The notes under the pieces: generated by a model | What the model saw: only the letters and a program-made list of their open reading frames with translations | The model's database searches: none | Told to the model about the DNA's origin: nothing | Assembly (NCBI GenBank): GCA_018822435.1 | Contig: JAHJKD010000037.1 | Coordinates: 1 to 39,467, forward strand | DNA length: 39,467 bases | Source: Patescibacteria group bacterium | GTDB lineage: Bacteria > Patescibacteriota > Patescibacteriia > UBA9570 > JAHJKD01 | Reading direction: 5' to 3' | In this document: positions 30,915 to 39,467 of the stretch, piece after piece | Layout of the letters: each line of letters opens with the position of its first letter | How positions within the stretch are numbered: the first letter of the stretch is position 1 | Translations under genes and position numbers: made by a program

Positions 30915-32852
30915 TTAATTATTAGCAAAGTAGTAGTTTAAAATGTCACGGGCAGCTGGCAGAGCGGCTTCTGTACCCTCGCCACCTTTTTCTACAAGGA
31001 CAGCCAGGGCTATTTCCGGGTCATCATATGGAGCAAAAACAATAAACCAGGAGTGGGTTTCATCAGTTCCGCCGATCTGAGCCGTACCGGTTTTCGCGCC
31101 GGATGAGACAGGCAGGCTTTGGAGTCCTTTGGCAGATCCGTAAGAAACAGCGTCGCGCATGCCCTGGCGGACAATATCAATATTTTGGCGTGAAACAGCG
31201 CCTTCGTACATAATTTCGGCATGTATTTTAATTATCTCTCCTGTTTCCATGTCATGGATTTCCTTTACCAGATGCGGTTGATAATAGGTGCCGCCATTAG
31301 CAATGGCAGCTGTATAAGCGGCGACTTGCAAAGGCGTGACTAAAAGATCGCCCTGGCCGATTGAGAGATGATAAGTATCACCGATATACCACATTTCGCC
31401 TTTGATCTTCTCTTTCCAATCACGCGTCGGCATAAAACCGGTCGCCTCTCCGGGCAGATCAATGCCAGTTTTTTGGGCCAGGCCGAATTGCTTGGCGTAA
31501 GTTTTAATGCGGTCAACGCCCAGGCCGCCGTTAATTTGATTGGTTTCCGCATTAAATTCACCGCCGCCGGCTAAATAGAAATAAGTATTAACTGACTGGG
31601 CCAAGGCTTTTCTGATATCGGTCTGGCCATGGCCGCCTTCTTTCCAGTCCGGGAACCACCATTGGTTAATTTCAATGCCACCAGTTGAATTAACAGTTGT
31701 ATGCTCATCCACGACACCTTCTTCCAAAGCCGCTGCCGCCACAACTGGCTTGAAGGTTGAGCCAGGAGGATATTCACCAGACACGGCATGGTTAAAGAGC
31801 GGCTTGCCTTCATCATCGAGTAATGCCTGATATTCGTCCTGGGCAATGCCTTGGGCAAAAGAATTATTGTTGTATGTGGGCCAGTTGGCCAGAGTAAGGA
31901 TTTCACCTGTGTCCGGGTCTATGGCAATGGCAGTGGCTGAAGGGGCATTTCTTTCATCAACAATATTTTTTAATATTTCTGTAGTTTTGTCCTGCATATC
32001 CTTATCGATTGAGATGATCAGGTCATCACCGGGAATGGGATCCATGGATGCGATTATTTCCTTTTCTTTCCCGCGTGAGTCCACTTCTATTCTTTTCTTT
32101 CCATTTCTGCCTCGGAGCAGGTCTTCATAACTTAGTTCGATTCCGGATTTACCCATATTGTCGTCCAGCAAATAATCGCCTCCCCGATTGTTTGCATATT
32201 CTTCTTCATTGATTTTTCCGATGTATCCGAGAATATGAGAAAAGGACGGATCAGTCAGATATTCGCGCCGGGCATTAATTTGCAGGCTGACGCCAGGAAG
32301 TTCACTGGATTCAATTTGTAAGAGCATGGCTTGCTCCAGAGGCAAGTCCTCAAATAATGTTTGGGCGTCAAGCGGCTTTTTGTCCAATTCTTCAAATTTT
32401 GATTCTATTTCATCAAGCGAGATGCCGGTTATGATGGCTAGCCTATGATAAATTTTTTCCCGATCAGCCCGTTCGGGCGGCAAATCCATCGGCGTAATTT
32501 TAATCTGAAAGTTGGGAATATTTTTTACGAGAGATTTATTGTTGCGATCATAAACAATGCCGCGGGGAGCTTTTACGGTTTGGATGCGAATGCGATTGCC
32601 TTCAGACATTTCCCGATATTCCTCGCCATGCACTACTTGTAAAAATAATAATCTTCCAATCAGAATAGTAAAAATCAGACCAAGAACAATCGGGAGGGCA
32701 AGAATTTTCTTGTCTGACACTGATCGGTTAAGCGTGGGTTTATTGTCGTCTTTTTGGTCCACAAAAATACCGACCACCTTTTTTTGATATTTGGTGTTCA
32801 GCTTTTTGTCCTTAATGGAGCGGTCTTCGTATGGTGAGAATAAGTCAGACAT
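30915..32852 (-). CDS. mrdA: Penicillin-binding protein 2, peptidoglycan transpeptidase
   Basis: 645 residues. One membrane segment lies at about 48-70, then the pedestal dimerisation domain (KAPRGIVYDRNNKSLVKN near 92) and the transpeptidase domain. The penicillin-site motifs are complete: SxxK with Ser365 and Lys368 (STFK), SxN in QSVNTYF, and KTG at 587-589. It cross-links murein for side-wall growth as the partner of RodA and MreBCD. No rodA follows it here, which is notable because rodA commonly comes next. It is the last gene of the mre operon, 3 bases after mreD. Confidence 0.95.
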   Translation of the reverse strand: MSDLFSPYEDRSIKDKKLNTKYQKKVVGIFVDQKDDNKPTLNRSVSDKKILALPIVLGLIFTILIGRLLFLQVVHGEEYREMSEGNRIRIQTVKAPRGIVYDRNNKSLVKNIPNFQIKITPMDLPPERADREKIYHRLAIITGISLDEIESKFEELDKKPLDAQTLFEDLPLEQAMLLQIESSELPGVSLQINARREYLTDPSFSHILGYIGKINEEEYANNRGGDYLLDDNMGKSGIELSYEDLLRGRNGKKRIEVDSRGKEKEIIASMDPIPGDDLIISIDKDMQDKTTEILKNIVDERNAPSATAIAIDPDTGEILTLANWPTYNNNSFAQGIAQDEYQALLDDEGKPLFNHAVSGEYPPGSTFKPVVAAAALEEGVVDEHTTVNSTGGIEINQWWFPDWKEGGHGQTDIRKALAQSVNTYFYLAGGGEFNAETNQINGGLGVDRIKTYAKQFGLAQKTGIDLPGEATGFMPTRDWKEKIKGEMWYIGDTYHLSIGQGDLLVTPLQVAAYTAAIANGGTYYQPHLVKEIHDMETGEIIKIHAEIMYEGAVSRQNIDIVRQGMRDAVSYGSAKGLQSLPVSSGAKTGTAQIGGTDETHSWFIVFAPYDDPEIALAVLVEKGGEGTEAALPAARDILNYYFANN

Positions 32853-32855
32853 ATA

Positions 32856-33374
32856 TTAAGCGTACGATGGTGAAAAACTTTTTATTATTCGATAAATTAC
32901 AGAAGCGATCAGAATATTGAAAAATAATTGCCATATTAGTGATAGTAATAGAGGCCAGCCAAATTCTATTCCAAAAGCATTAACATTAATCGTTTGGAAA
33001 AATATAGATGAGATAACGAGAATAAAGTTAAATATAACTGTACCTGAGGCAACAAGAAGAACTAATGAATAATAGGATTGATTAGTGAAGAAGCGACGAA
33101 ACAATATAAATACGATAAATAAAGAGATGACAAGAGCGAGCGTGAAAGTGCCAAAAGTCAACTGAGAAAATATATCAAGCAAGATTCCGCCCAGGACAGC
33201 GAATTTCATGCAAAAAATAAATGAATAAGAAGATAATAACAGGAGCAGTAAAAGAAAGATGAATACAAGGCGCAGGTTTTGTTGCCAGAAAATTGAAGAA
33301 GCAAAAAAACTTGACTCGATTAGGACGAGGAGGAGAAGGACAAAGAAAATTGGTATATTCTTCTTCCACCACAT
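32856..33374 (-). CDS. mreD: Rod shape-determining protein MreD
   Basis: 172 residues, nearly all hydrophobic, with about five membrane segments. A conserved LGGILLDIFSQLTFGTFTL segment near 55-75 is typical of MreD, which links the MreB cytoskeleton to wall synthases in the inner membrane. MreD is weakly conserved, so the call leans on gene order between mreC and mrdA. It starts 1 base after mreC and ends 3 bases before mrdA. Confidence 0.88.
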   Translation of the reverse strand: MWWKKNIPIFFVLLLLVLIESSFFASSIFWQQNLRLVFIFLLLLLLLSSYSFIFCMKFAVLGGILLDIFSQLTFGTFTLALVISLFIVFILFRRFFTNQSYYSLVLLVASGTVIFNFILVISSIFFQTINVNAFGIEFGWPLLLSLIWQLFFNILIASVIYRIIKSFSPSYA

Positions 33375-33375
33375 A

Positions 33376-34176
33376 TTAAGGAATAATTACTGATACGATC
33401 GCTTGCTGCCGATAGTCGATCAATGGAGAAACGATGGCAGACTTGAATAATTCACTTTCCCTTGATTCAACTTCTTCTACCTGGCCAATAACCAGGCCCT
33501 CGGGAATATATTCTTCCAGACCGGATGTGACAACAATGTCGTATTTATCAATCGGTTCGTCTTTGGCGATCAGATCCATGCGCACAGTCAGGCCGTGCTG
33601 CCCGGAAACGACGCCTTGTGATTGGTTTTTATTCTGGATCAAGGCTCCAATTTTACTTAAATTACTGGTTAACAGTAATACTTTAGCAGTTGATTCATTG
33701 GCTTCTAAAATTTTTCCGATCAGAATTCCATTTTCCGTAATAACGGGAAAGTTTTTCTGGATGCCTGAATTAGTGCCTTGATTCAAAAGATAAACTTGGG
33801 ATTGGCCATCAACAGTCTTACCCATTATTTTTGCTCCGACAGAACGATATTCATTTTTTTCGAGGAATTCCAGTTGCTTAGAATAATTATCCCCGTCTTC
33901 AATTTTTTTAGTCAGCTTACTTATTTCTACGGCATATTTTTCAACTTGACCGTGCAATTCTTCATTTTCTGTTTCTAGCTCCTCTTGGGTCCTTTTTTCT
34001 TCAGACTTGAAAACCCGTTGACTAAAACCATAAACAGGCTCCTGAACATATTTATAAGCTGCCTTAATGGCATTTTCAACCGGAGCAAGGGCGCCAATGA
34101 AATGCAAAAAAACGAGCAGCCCCACGACCACTCCAATAATTAATATTTTATTTATATTCTCTTTGATTTCAAACAT
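33376..34176 (-). CDS. mreC: Rod shape-determining protein MreC
   Basis: 266 residues. One N-terminal membrane segment (about 11-30), a coiled coil (about 60-105) and the double beta-barrel domain with RSVGAKIMGKTVDGQSQVYLL, GTNSGIQKNFPVI, GILIGKI and VVTSGLEEYIPEGLVIGQV. It forms a periplasm-side or wall-side scaffold for the elongation machinery. Length is normal. It starts 2 bases after the mreB stop. Confidence 0.94.
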   Translation of the reverse strand: MFEIKENINKILIIGVVVGLLVFLHFIGALAPVENAIKAAYKYVQEPVYGFSQRVFKSEEKRTQEELETENEELHGQVEKYAVEISKLTKKIEDGDNYSKQLEFLEKNEYRSVGAKIMGKTVDGQSQVYLLNQGTNSGIQKNFPVITENGILIGKILEANESTAKVLLLTSNLSKIGALIQNKNQSQGVVSGQHGLTVRMDLIAKDEPIDKYDIVVTSGLEEYIPEGLVIGQVEEVESRESELFKSAIVSPLIDYRQQAIVSVIIP

Positions 34177-34178
34177 AG

Positions 34179-35252
34179 TTATCCCTTATTAACAAGGGGC
34201 AAAGGAATGTCCTCTGTGGTTGATAATATTTCTTTTAAATTATCCAAATCATCAAGTACAATACCAGTGCCACGAACAACCGCAGTTTGAGGGTCGTCTA
34301 TAACATAAACCGGAATTTTCATATATTCTTTAATACGTTCGTCTAAAGAGGCCAGCAATGCCCCCCCGCCAGACAGGCAAATACCGCGATCATAAATATC
34401 GGCCACTAATTCAGGCGGCGTTGTTTCAATTGTTGATTTTATATTTTCTATAATATTACCGACAGTTTTATTCAAGGCCTCTTTAATGTGATTAGAAGTA
34501 ATAATAATTTCTTTTGGCAGGCCAGTGATAAGGTCACGACCTCTGATTTTGGCATCGATCCGTTCTTCACCATCGGCTTGGTTCATAGCTGAGCCGATTT
34601 TGATTTTGACTTCTTCAGCAGTTTTCTCCCCTAATAATATATTGAATTTTTCACGGCAATAATTAATAATATCTTGGTTTAATTCATCTCCTGCCACTCT
34701 AAGAGAACGGGCATTAACAACTCCACCCAGAGAAATGACAGCGATTTCTGTGGTACCGCCACCAATATCGACGATCATGTTTCCGGTTGAGTCCTGAACA
34801 GGCAGGCGGGCGCCAATAGCCGCGGCCATGGGTTCGTCGATGAGATAAACTTGCCGGGCGCCGGCCGAGAGGGCGGCATCTTCAACCGCTTTTTTCTCTA
34901 CTTCAGTAACGCCTAAAGGAATAGCGATAACGACGCGCGGTTTAGGCAGGGTGCTAAGGTTTTCTTTGCTTACTTTTTCAAAAAAATGTTTAAGCATTTT
35001 TTCGGCAACTTCAAAATCAGAAACAACACCATCCCTCAAGGGGCGGGAGGCAGTAATATGTGAAGGCGTCTTGCCGATCATTTTCTTGGCTTCTTCGCCC
35101 ACGGCCAGAAGTTGATTGGTTTTTTCATTAATCGCAACCACAGAAGGTTCGTTTATGACGATCCCCTTGTCTTTAACATAAACCAGCGTATTGGCTGTTC
35201 CCAGATCAATACCAAGGTCTTTTGAAAATTTTCCGAGAAGGTTTTTAAACAT
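34179..35252 (-). CDS. mreB: Rod shape-determining protein MreB (actin-like)
   Basis: 357 residues, slightly longer than the usual 335-350 because of its C-terminal tail. It begins LGIDLGTANTLVYVKDKGIVINEPSVVA, the phosphate-1 loop, and has MIVDIGGGTTEIAVISLGG for phosphate 2 and GICLSGGGALL in the adenosine region. It polymerises on the inner membrane face and guides lateral wall growth. The presence of the full MreBCD-PBP2 set predicts a rod-shaped cell. Its ATG overlaps the proS end by 8 bases. Confidence 0.97.
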   Translation of the reverse strand: MFKNLLGKFSKDLGIDLGTANTLVYVKDKGIVINEPSVVAINEKTNQLLAVGEEAKKMIGKTPSHITASRPLRDGVVSDFEVAEKMLKHFFEKVSKENLSTLPKPRVVIAIPLGVTEVEKKAVEDAALSAGARQVYLIDEPMAAAIGARLPVQDSTGNMIVDIGGGTTEIAVISLGGVVNARSLRVAGDELNQDIINYCREKFNILLGEKTAEEVKIKIGSAMNQADGEERIDAKIRGRDLITGLPKEIIITSNHIKEALNKTVGNIIENIKSTIETTPPELVADIYDRGICLSGGGALLASLDERIKEYMKIPVYVIDDPQTAVVRGTGIVLDDLDNLKEILSTTEDIPLPLVNKG

Positions 35253-36462
35253 TGTCTATATCTTCCAGAGCGACTAGTTTAGTTTCGTCCTCTGTTCGTT
35301 TTTTTAATTCGATTTTTTCCGCGGTTTTATCGGAAATGACCAGTCTATAAGGCATTCCCATGAGGTCGGCATCCTTTAATTTCACGCCAGCCGGTTCATT
35401 TCGGTCGTCATATAGTACCTCGATTCCCTTTTTTTGTAAAGCCTCATAAGCCTTATCGGCTTGAACACTATCTTTACTCAAATTTACTAAATGAAACTTA
35501 AATGGGGCGACTTCTTCCGGCCAGACCATGCCGTTTTTATCATTGTGGACTTCTACGATAGTTCCTAATACTCTTGATGGCCCGATGCCGTAGCAACCCA
35601 TAATAACGGGATGTTCTTTGTCTTCCTTATCTTTGAAATTCATCTTAAAAGCATCTGAATATTTTGCTTTTAATTTAAAAATATTACCGACTTCTATGGC
35701 ATTTTTTTCTTCGTATTCACTTTTTTCACAACCAGGGCATTTTGGAGTTTCATCTATAATTTCCTTATTTACTCCTAGTCCGCAATTTTTACAAAGATAG
35801 ACAATGTCTTCGCCTGTTTTACATACAGTTTGGAATTCGTGAGAATACTTTGAGAACGTTCCTCCGCTTGAATACGTTAAATGAGTAGAGTCGCCAAGGC
35901 CGCATCTTTCAAATATTTTAAAATATGCTTTCGTCATGACTTCGTAATATTGATCCAGGTCTTCTGAATCAGTATGAAAAGAATATAGATCTTTCATTAG
36001 AAATTCTCGACCTCTTAGCAGGCCGGATTTGGCTCTTGGTTCGTTGCGATACTTAGTTTGGATCTGATATACATATTTGGGCAAATCCTTATAGGAGAGA
36101 ATGAATTTTTTCATTAGAGGCGTGACTACTTCTTCATGGGTAGCGCCTAAAGCAAATTCTTTGTCCCCTGCTCCTTTTAATTTAAATAATACATCTAGCC
36201 CATCCCAGCGGCCAGTTTCCTCCCAGTTTTTTTTAGGAGTCAGAGCAGGCATTAATAGTTCTTGTCCGCCGGCTTTATTCATTTCATCCCTGACTATATT
36301 AGAAATATTGTTAAGAGCTTTTAGGCCTAACGGAAGATAAGTATATATGCCGGCAGCAAGCTTATCTATAAAACCTGCCTGAATTAAAAGGCGGGAATTG
36401 AGGCTGACTTCTTCTTTGGGTATGGATTTAACGGTTTTAGTTATTAGGTGTGATTGCTTCAT
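35245..36462 (-). CDS. proS: Proline--tRNA ligase lacking the editing insertion
   Basis: 405 residues against about 570 for typical bacterial ProRS. The catalytic core is complete: LLIQAGFIDKLAAGIYTYLPLG, motif 2 at YRNEPRAKSGLLRGREF, motif 3 at GIGPSRVLG, then the anticodon domain with VLYDDRNEPAGVKLKDADLMG. The editing (INS) domain that normally sits between motifs 2 and 3 is missing. In its place is a short segment with four cysteines (YLCKNC and PKCPGCE), a likely zinc site. Mischarged Ala-tRNA-Pro would therefore need a separate editing protein. It lies in the mre operon. Confidence 0.95.
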   Translation of the reverse strand: MKQSHLITKTVKSIPKEEVSLNSRLLIQAGFIDKLAAGIYTYLPLGLKALNNISNIVRDEMNKAGGQELLMPALTPKKNWEETGRWDGLDVLFKLKGAGDKEFALGATHEEVVTPLMKKFILSYKDLPKYVYQIQTKYRNEPRAKSGLLRGREFLMKDLYSFHTDSEDLDQYYEVMTKAYFKIFERCGLGDSTHLTYSSGGTFSKYSHEFQTVCKTGEDIVYLCKNCGLGVNKEIIDETPKCPGCEKSEYEEKNAIEVGNIFKLKAKYSDAFKMNFKDKEDKEHPVIMGCYGIGPSRVLGTIVEVHNDKNGMVWPEEVAPFKFHLVNLSKDSVQADKAYEALQKKGIEVLYDDRNEPAGVKLKDADLMGMPYRLVISDKTAEKIELKKRTEDETKLVALEDIDNV

Positions 36463-36466
36463 AAAA

Positions 36467-37762
36467 TTATAAGAAAAAATCTTTTATGCTATTAAATATA
36501 TTGAATTTTGATATATCACGGATAGTCACCAGGCCAAGCAGTAAAATAAGAGTGGCAAATCCGATCGTATGGACCATGCCTTCTATCTTCTGGCTGACCG
36601 GCTTACGGCGAATTTTCTCTATAATAAGGAATATGATCCTACCGCCGTCCAAAGCCGGCAAAGGCAGTAAATTGAAAATGGCCAGGTTTACAGAAAGCAG
36701 GGCCGTAAATTGCAGCAGATAGATAAATCCGAGGTCAGCGGCCTGATTAGCCAGAACGGCAATTCCAACAGGTCCGGAGACCGCTTCCAGAGCTTCGGTC
36801 TGGCCGGTAAAGGCGTCGGCTACTAATTTTATTAAAGTGGCAAAAATCAGATAAATAATCATGCCGGTTTGTTTGAGACCGGTCCAGATAGCAGTATGCC
36901 AAGGTAGTTTTACCAGGCCGGTTTCAGCCAGATAAGCGCCGACACCGACGCTGCCTTCGTCCAGTTGTTCTGGTGTAATTTTTACAACTTGCGTCTCCCC
37001 TTCCCTTTCAATTGTCATGGCCATTTCTTTTCCATCATTTTCCTGGGTGGCAGCTCTGAATTCTTCGACTGTTTTTATCGGCTGACCATTTACTTCTTTA
37101 ATGACGTCTCCGGTTTGCAAGCCGGCCGTTTCAGCCGGACGGCCTTCTTCGGTGTCCATGACAATAATTTGTTCATTGGATACTTCAGCGCCAGCGGGCA
37201 GGTTTTCTGTGGCGGACGGAAAGCCGATCATGTATCCGGCGGATAGCAAGAAAACACATAAAAGGACATTCATGGTAACACCGGCGATCAGAACGAGGAA
37301 TCTTTGCCAGATAGGTTTATTGTAAAACGCGTTTTTATCTAGTTTGTCTTTTTCTGACTCCATGGTTTCGGCCAGATACTCATATTTTGCTTTATTTGTG
37401 TCCAGTTCGTCGTAAACTTTATCGTCAAACCCATGAAACATTTTTTTTACATAATTAGCTTCTTCTGTTAGGGATTTTTCATTTATTTCGTCTGATTTTG
37501 ACTGTTTACGGTAATCATCAGCCATTTCATCGATCGGCAGCTGGCCGTTTTCCCCGGTAATTTTTACAAATCCGCCAATGGGAATCCAATTTAAAGAATA
37601 AGTTGTGCCTCCCCTTTGAAAGCCGACTACTCTGGGCGGGTAGCCAAATCCGAATTCCTCTACGCCCATTTTAAAGCTTTTGGCGATCACAAAATGGCCC
37701 AGTTCATGGACAAATACCAGAAGGCCTAAAACAAATATGAATACGAGTATAGTAGTTAGCAT
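36467..37762 (-). CDS. rseP: Site-2 protease, RseP/M50 family
   Basis: 431 residues. The zinc motif HELGH at 19-23 lies in the first membrane segment. A PDZ domain (AGLQTGDVIKEVNGQPIKTVEEF) sits in the middle, and the third zinc-ligand motif NLLPLPALDGGR near the C terminus precedes the last membrane segment. It cuts membrane-bound substrates such as anti-sigma factors or signal peptides. Between the first conserved block and the second membrane segment there is an extra charged stretch of about 65 residues (about 75-140, rich in Glu, Lys and Asp) that most RseP proteins lack. It starts 3 bases after frr. Confidence 0.94.
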   Translation of the reverse strand: MLTTILVFIFVLGLLVFVHELGHFVIAKSFKMGVEEFGFGYPPRVVGFQRGGTTYSLNWIPIGGFVKITGENGQLPIDEMADDYRKQSKSDEINEKSLTEEANYVKKMFHGFDDKVYDELDTNKAKYEYLAETMESEKDKLDKNAFYNKPIWQRFLVLIAGVTMNVLLCVFLLSAGYMIGFPSATENLPAGAEVSNEQIIVMDTEEGRPAETAGLQTGDVIKEVNGQPIKTVEEFRAATQENDGKEMAMTIEREGETQVVKITPEQLDEGSVGVGAYLAETGLVKLPWHTAIWTGLKQTGMIIYLIFATLIKLVADAFTGQTEALEAVSGPVGIAVLANQAADLGFIYLLQFTALLSVNLAIFNLLPLPALDGGRIIFLIIEKIRRKPVSQKIEGMVHTIGFATLILLLGLVTIRDISKFNIFNSIKDFFL

Positions 37763-37765
37763 GAA

Positions 37766-38302
37766 TTATATGGTCATTATATCTTTTTCTTTTTCCTCAG
37801 ACATTTTTTTAATTTTGTCCTGATATTCGTCCACCACTTTCTGAACTTCTTTTTCTTCACGGAAAAACTCGTCTTCAGAAAGTTCAGAATTATTTTTTTT
37901 GTTCTTCAGGTCTTTAACTAAATCTTCGCGAACATTTTTTAAGGCAATTTTTGCGTCTTCCACACGCGAGCCCATAATTTTTGTAAGCTCTATTCTTTTA
38001 TCTTCAGTCAGGGGTGGGAATGAAATTCTAATGATTTCTCCCTGAATGACCGGATTTAAGTCTAGGTTTGCTTCTCTGATGCCTTTTTCAACGTCTTTGA
38101 TGATGCTTTTGTCCCACGGTTCTACTGTCAGGGTCTGGGGTTCGGGCGAACTAATGTTACCCAACTGGTTAACCGGGGTTTTTTGGCCATAAACATCGAT
38201 TTCCACGTTTTCTAAGATGGTCGGGACAGCCCGGCCTGTGCGAATGGATTGCAATTCGCCTTTTAAATGTTCAATAATTTTTTCAAATTTTTCGTTATCC
38301 AT
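37766..38302 (-). CDS. frr: Ribosome recycling factor
   Basis: 178 residues from the ATG at 38302 (a longer frame to 38323 adds seven residues not found in the family). It matches RRF: LKGELQSIRTGRAVPTILENVEIDVYG near the start, GNISSPEPQTLTVEPWDKSIIKDVEKGI, and IRISFPPLTEDKR. It splits ribosomes from mRNA with EF-G after termination. It belongs to the operon ending in mrdA. Confidence 0.96.
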   Translation of the reverse strand: MDNEKFEKIIEHLKGELQSIRTGRAVPTILENVEIDVYGQKTPVNQLGNISSPEPQTLTVEPWDKSIIKDVEKGIREANLDLNPVIQGEIIRISFPPLTEDKRIELTKIMGSRVEDAKIALKNVREDLVKDLKNKKNNSELSEDEFFREEKEVQKVVDEYQDKIKKMSEEKEKDIMTI

Positions 38303-38312
38303 ATAAATATAA

Positions 38313-39434
38313 TTAATTACCAATTAAACCGCCTTGCTCTTCTATTTCCCTGGTACCGGCAATAACTATTTTGTCATCATGCTTATCAGCTGTTAAATAA
38401 GATATGCGGCGGGCAGAGGGAAAGTTTTCAATCGTATGCCAGTTCTTACCTAAATCATTGGTTTTGTGAATAATATTAACAATAGTGAAATATATAATTT
38501 TTGGATTATCCGGATCAACAATTAGATTTTCCACTTGTTTGTGTTTTTCATCTTCATAAGGAATTAAAGTGTTAACAATTGTCCAGGTTTTTCCGCCATC
38601 ATTAGATCTGACAATACTGCTATAAGATGATCCATACAGCCTGTTTCTTGTGCTTGGATCAAGGGCAAGTTTGAAAATGCCTTTAGAATCAACTGGCCAG
38701 GCTTCTTCGTTATTATAAAAATCTTTGTCATTAATTTGGGTCCATTCTTTTCCCGCATCAATTGTTTTAAATATGTTTCCGCTTTTATCAGCGGCATATA
38801 ATACGCGAGAGTCAAATGAATCCATGATCAGTTGTTTAACCGGGACATCGATTTGATGGACAATATTCCAGGATTCACCATTGTCCTTTGATTTTATGAT
38901 TGAACCGTTTTCAGAAGCGGCATAAATTATTTCTGGGTCATACCAATCCACTACCACCGCTCTTAACCATTGGCCTTGGGGATCAGTATGAACAGTTTCC
39001 CAAGTTTCTCCGGCGTCTTCAGACCGAGTGACAGATGAATTCTGGCCGGCAAATATAATGTTATTATTTTTTGGGTTAGCGGAAATTGATAATATGGCGC
39101 CAGTAGTTAGTCCGGTCTTGGCCCAGAGTTCGCCGTTGTCAGTTGTTTTATACAGGCCGTTTTCTACAGTCCCATAATAGATAGTATTTTCATCAAACGG
39201 ATCAACATAAATAGTTATAATATTTTCACCATCATTAGTAATTGCCCGGCTGGAACTTAAAAAACCGCCCTCACTATGGCCAAGCAGGTTCTTTTGTTCC
39301 CAGTTTTCGGCTTTATCAAAACTCATGAAAATTCCTCCGTCCGCACCGCCGCCGCAAAGTTGTCCCATAAAAAGCAAGGAGACAATAGGCAGGCACAAGA
39401 GTAAGAGTGATTTTGTTTTTTTATTCATATTCAT
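38313..39434 (-). CDS. Exported beta-propeller protein with Asp-box (BNR) repeats
   Basis: 373 residues. A signal peptide (about 5-27) ends at MGQLCGGG, where the cysteine could be lipidated although the lipobox is not canonical. The rest is a sortilin/BNR-like propeller. I count seven Asp-box motifs of the form S/T-x-D-x-G-x-x-W: SFDKAENW, TTDNGELW, SEDAGETW, SKDNGESW, TIDAGKEW, SNDGGKTW and TNDLGKNW. The first is degenerate. A seven-bladed fold is therefore likely. Proteins of this type bind surfaces or sugars, or help photosystem assembly elsewhere. Role here unknown. It heads the frr-rseP-proS-mre run. Confidence 0.85.
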   Translation of the reverse strand: MNMNKKTKSLLLLCLPIVSLLFMGQLCGGGADGGIFMSFDKAENWEQKNLLGHSEGGFLSSSRAITNDGENIITIYVDPFDENTIYYGTVENGLYKTTDNGELWAKTGLTTGAILSISANPKNNNIIFAGQNSSVTRSEDAGETWETVHTDPQGQWLRAVVVDWYDPEIIYAASENGSIIKSKDNGESWNIVHQIDVPVKQLIMDSFDSRVLYAADKSGNIFKTIDAGKEWTQINDKDFYNNEEAWPVDSKGIFKLALDPSTRNRLYGSSYSSIVRSNDGGKTWTIVNTLIPYEDEKHKQVENLIVDPDNPKIIYFTIVNIIHKTNDLGKNWHTIENFPSARRISYLTADKHDDKIVIAGTREIEEQGGLIGN

Positions 39435-39467
39435 ATGTTAATTAAGAAATTTTCTAATAATAATTTG

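Noticed and set aside
1-39467. CRISPR array, prophage or insertion sequence
   Set aside because: No regularly spaced direct repeats, no transposase, integrase or phage structural gene was found. The palindromes are not linked to any such gene in the window.

Overview
The window looks like a piece of a Candidate Phyla Radiation (Patescibacteria) chromosome. The main clues are AT-rich intergenic DNA, very tight gene packing, few Shine-Dalgarno sites, single-copy core genes in small bacterial forms, and secreted proteins with Asn/Glu-rich linkers or short surface repeats. I cannot fix the class from sequence alone. I see no CRISPR array, transposase, integrase or rRNA.

Layout. 1-730: three tiny overlapping genes of phage/accessory character. 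760-4367: a LigB-type dioxygenase-like protein and a secreted lysozyme-like repeat protein on the minus strand, then divergent thpR and a WecG/TagA glycosyltransferase on the plus strand. 4353-15975: a long, tightly spaced minus-strand run of membrane and stress genes: hdeD, an anaerobic sulfatase maturase, a SulP permease, a cytoplasmic-type arylsulfatase, a P-type ATPase, a SpoIIAA-like protein, two membrane proteins and a TMEM43 protein. 16210-16389: two tRNA genes whose promoter overlaps that of the divergent gltX. 16577-24756: gltX, an M23 peptidase, an HExxH protein, a NifU/IscU scaffold, ftsQ, and ddl-alr. 24827-28250: serS and a lysS fused to an HD domain. 28378-30808: an exported protein, a DUF6512-like membrane protein, a GC-rich orphan, and greA. 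30915-39434: an eight-gene minus-strand operon (Asp-box propeller protein, frr, rseP, proS, mreB, mreC, mreD, mrdA) joining translation, membrane proteolysis and rod-shape cell-wall synthesis.

How the genes relate. The sulfatase, its maturase and a sulfate-family permease lie in one transcription unit, so enzyme, activation and anion transport are probably co-expressed. Their promoter is followed by a terminator-like hairpin just before the first gene, which suggests attenuation. The P-type ATPase in the same run lacks the acidic ion-binding residues of calcium pumps. The translation genes carry several oddities: LysRS with a C-terminal HD domain, ProRS without its editing insert, and two short-variable-loop tRNAs with anticodons CUC (Glu) and CGA (Ser) whose bodies do not look like those isotypes.

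Intergenic DNA between 16.4 and 26.2 kb holds four long imperfect palindromes. Two of them consist of paired inverted hairpins whose stems differ by compensating changes, as expected for REP/BIME-like elements. Several promoters put the -10 box only 6-9 bases before the start codon, which implies leaderless mRNAs.
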